DNA from: Thiomicrorhabdus aquaedulcis
Lineage (GTDB): Bacteria > Pseudomonadota > Gammaproteobacteria > Thiomicrospirales > Thiomicrospiraceae
Assembly: GCF_004001325.1 (NCBI RefSeq)
Contig: NZ_AP018722.1
Span: 1,054,001 to 1,118,000, forward strand
Length of the DNA: 64,000 bases
Direction of reading: 5' to 3'
The notes below the pieces were generated by a model. The model worked only from the letters and a program-made list of their open reading frames with translations. It made no database searches and was not told the DNA's origin. Position numbers and translations under genes: made by a program. Below, piece by piece: positions 62,040-64,000 of the stretch. Positions within the stretch are counted from its first letter, which is position 1; each line of letters opens with the position of its first letter.

Positions 62040-64000
62040 TTACGCCTTGGCCAGTGACGGTTGAGCGTTGACGCGATACCAGGCTAATAATGCTATAACA
62101 AAAGCGATAGAACCCAGTTGACTGTTGTACAAGGCCAATGCGCCTAAACTTACGGCCAAAGCAACTAAAGCCGGCCATTGCGATGCACGCCACAGTGCAA
62201 ACACAGCAAATGCTAAGGCAACCCAGCCTAATACTCTGTGGTGTATGGCCAAACCAAGTTGACTTGAAAGATCGCACAGCAGTCCTTCTGCACCGGTTTG
62301 ACAACTAAGGGTTAATGCCTGGTTTTGCAATAAATACACGCGCACTAACCACCAAAGTCCTAATACTAAGGCCATGATGAACCAAGGTTTTATAACAATG
62401 CTTAGCTTTACACTGCGTAAGGCGGGCAACAGTAGCCAAGCCAGTAGCGCCATCCAAACCACCCATTGATTTGCTTGCCAGTTGGTTAGCGTTTCAATCC
62501 ACAGCACGATGCCTAGGCTGATAATAATGAGAACGCTTAAACTGGCTTCTAATCCTAATTGTGCGTGCTTGATGGCGTAAGTTCGAGTAGGCCAATATAA
62601 CACCGCTAAACTGCCCACCAATAAAGCTACCGAGGCGTTATTAAAGTTGCCATAACGTCCGTCAAATACAAAACCTAATACCGATGTAATTAAAATCAGC
62701 AGGGCTAAAATAGTCATTAGGCTTGCGGATGTTACAAACGTCCACGAAGCTTGGGGTTTAACTTGAATTAAAAATGTGCTTAAGTCTAATGAGGTAGAAG
62801 GGCTACGGCTTATCAGTTTTTGCAGGGCATGAATGCTTAAAACCCCCGCCACAAACAAGACAAAACCAGCGCCAAGCCATTCAAATATATTGCGTTGCGC
62901 CAACCAATATACCTGCGCTTGGTAAATCCATAAAAACGCAATAATGCCCATAAAAGCGGTGATGGCAATCTGTTGGGCTGTGCTAAGGTGAGCGCGTTTA
63001 ACGGGCTTTATGTTAGTAAGTAACAGCACTGCAAATAGCACGGTGCTCAGTCCGGCGTATAGTAACCAATTAGGGTGATTGGTTACCGCGCCGTGTAAAA
63101 TGTCTTTGTTATTTCGGTCTGCGTCCCATAAGCCCCAGTAACCGCCAACGGTACCTTCGTTGGCGCGTTTCCAAGGTTGGTCAAACGCTTCTATTAAATT
63201 GTAATTCCAGTTTTTCTCAATGGCTAAGTTAATAAACTCACGCATAAATTGCGCTTGATTAGCGCGGCTTGGAATAGCCTCTTCACGCCAACGCCCTTGA
63301 CTTGGCCATCCGGTTTCGCCAATTAGTAGTGGCTTATTGCCTAAAATATGCTCAACTTCTTGGCGAACATTGGCCAAGTGTTCAATGGCATGATGGACGT
63401 TGATTGGGTCATCTTCCCAATAAGGCAAAATATGAATGGTGACAAAGTCAACTTCTTGAGCCAGCTGTGGGTTTTTGAGCCAGTATTCCCATACATCGGC
63501 GTAGGTAATAGGCAGGTCAGGCAGTTGTTGTTTAACTTGGCGAATGTAGCCAATCAGTTGTTCGGCGGTTACTTCGCCACGTAACAAGGTTTCGTTGCCA
63601 ATGACCAGACCTTTCACCACATCGGGATTGGCACGCGCTAGAGTAACTAACGCGTCCAATTCGGTTTGGGTGTTAATGGGGTCGCGACTAACCCACGCTC
63701 CTAAATAGACTTTGAGGCCATGTTGACGTGCTACTTGTGGAATCTCTTCTAGTCCAGTAACCGAATAAGTTCGTATGGTTTCAAAGTCTTGCGCCAATAA
63801 AGCCAGGTCTGTTTGAATGCGCCCAGGCGTTAGAACAAAATCGCCATTGAGAGGTGATTGATGTTTGTCAAACGGTGCATATGAAATGGATTGCATTTTG
63901 CCTGGTCGCTCTACCTCAATCACGGCGTGGGGCTGGCCGAGCCAAAACCAGACTAAAAACAGTCCTATACTCACAAACAGCAGGCTAACAAAATTTTTCA
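62040..64000 (-). CDS. GH17-domain membrane protein (beta-glucan synthesis type), 5' end outside window
   Basis: At least 650 residues; the frame stays open to the window edge, so the start lies beyond it. The N-terminal GH17-like part has ISYAPFDKHQSP, VYLGAWVSRDPINTQ, LVIGNETLLRGEV (acid residue) and LLIGETGWPSQGRW (nucleophile). It is followed by about nine hydrophobic segments (LLYAGLSTVLFAVLLLTNI, ITAFMGIIAFLWIYQAQVYW and others). This layout fits proteins annotated as beta-1,6-glucan synthases or GH17 glucan transferases. No other glucan gene is visible. Confidence 0.83.
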   Translation of the reverse strand, partial: KNFVSLLFVSIGLFLVWFWLGQPHAVIEVERPGKMQSISYAPFDKHQSPLNGDFVLTPGRIQTDLALLAQDFETIRTYSVTGLEEIPQVARQHGLKVYLGAWVSRDPINTQTELDALVTLARANPDVVKGLVIGNETLLRGEVTAEQLIGYIRQVKQQLPDLPITYADVWEYWLKNPQLAQEVDFVTIHILPYWEDDPINVHHAIEHLANVRQEVEHILGNKPLLIGETGWPSQGRWREEAIPSRANQAQFMREFINLAIEKNWNYNLIEAFDQPWKRANEGTVGGYWGLWDADRNNKDILHGAVTNHPNWLLYAGLSTVLFAVLLLTNIKPVKRAHLSTAQQIAITAFMGIIAFLWIYQAQVYWLAQRNIFEWLGAGFVLFVAGVLSIHALQKLISRSPSTSLDLSTFLIQVKPQASWTFVTSASLMTILALLILITSVLGFVFDGRYGNFNNASVALLVGSLAVLYWPTRTYAIKHAQLGLEASLSVLIIISLGIVLWIETLTNWQANQWVVWMALLAWLLLPALRSVKLSIVIKPWFIMALVLGLWWLVRVYLLQNQALTLSCQTGAEGLLCDLSSQLGLAIHHRVLGWVALAFAVFALWRASQWPALVALAVSLGALALYNSQLGSIAFVIALLAWYRVNAQPSLAKA

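Overview
The window looks like chromosome from an AT-rich gammaproteobacterium. Reasons: an RfaH-type NusG paralogue next to an ops element, Hda, Dcd, ArfB, Tex, a PA2778/PA2779 pair, purMN with a DUF3108 gene, and a copper-acquisition operon of the OprC/SCO1/PCuAC type. A Thiomicrospira/Hydrogenovibrio-like lineage would fit, but that is inference from gene content only.

Positions 1-22.4 kb are a surface-polysaccharide (O-antigen or capsule) locus read left to right. It opens with the 3' end of rfaH and an ops site. It then carries ugd and a UDP-glucuronate epimerase; rfbB, rfbA, fdtA, fdtC and fdtB for a dTDP-3-acetamido-3,6-dideoxyhexose; a Wzx flippase; asnB; five glycosyltransferases and an EpsG-type Wzy polymerase. 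No initiating sugar transferase or chain-length regulator is visible. The locus is unusually eroded and decorated. Three of its genes need one extra base to be read through, and palindromic repeats are inserted in frame into ugd and rfbB. Toxin-antitoxin or defence genes sit between the sugar genes: a decayed TA relic, a KilA-N gene, an AbiF/AbiD-type gene with a structured RNA in front of it, and a PIN toxin domain fused in frame to the aminotransferase FdtB.

Positions 22.4-33.3 kb are a recombination and mobile-element zone. It holds a HepT/MntA toxin-antitoxin pair split by a complete IS21-family element, decayed copies of the epimerase 3' end, galE, a hipBA module and a RAYT transposase bracketed by copies of one repeat, a second sugar epimerase, and nested IS3 and IS4 fragments.

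Positions 33.3-64 kb are mostly housekeeping: hemL, thiE, a TlpA-like protein and rpiA; a copper operon (oprC, sco1, pcuAC and an unknown gene); ilvA; a DUF4395 gene; a MITE; arfB; the PA2779/PA2778 pair; tex; dcd; purMN; hda; a thioredoxin-TolC-adaptor cluster; a PilZ gene; a phosphoribosyltransferase/hydrolase pair; rbgA; btuF-like and GH17 genes.

The most striking global signal is a dispersed perfect palindrome, ACCAGGCCTGGT. I count 17 exact 12-mers and about ten near copies. They lie inside genes (nearly always read as QAW or P/AGLV) and in intergenic hairpins. None was found in the mobile-element zone outside galE. Other points of interest are the PIN-FdtB fusion, the AbiF-type RNA locus, the IS21 insertion in antitoxin codon 6, and a set of five frameshifts that each lack exactly one base.
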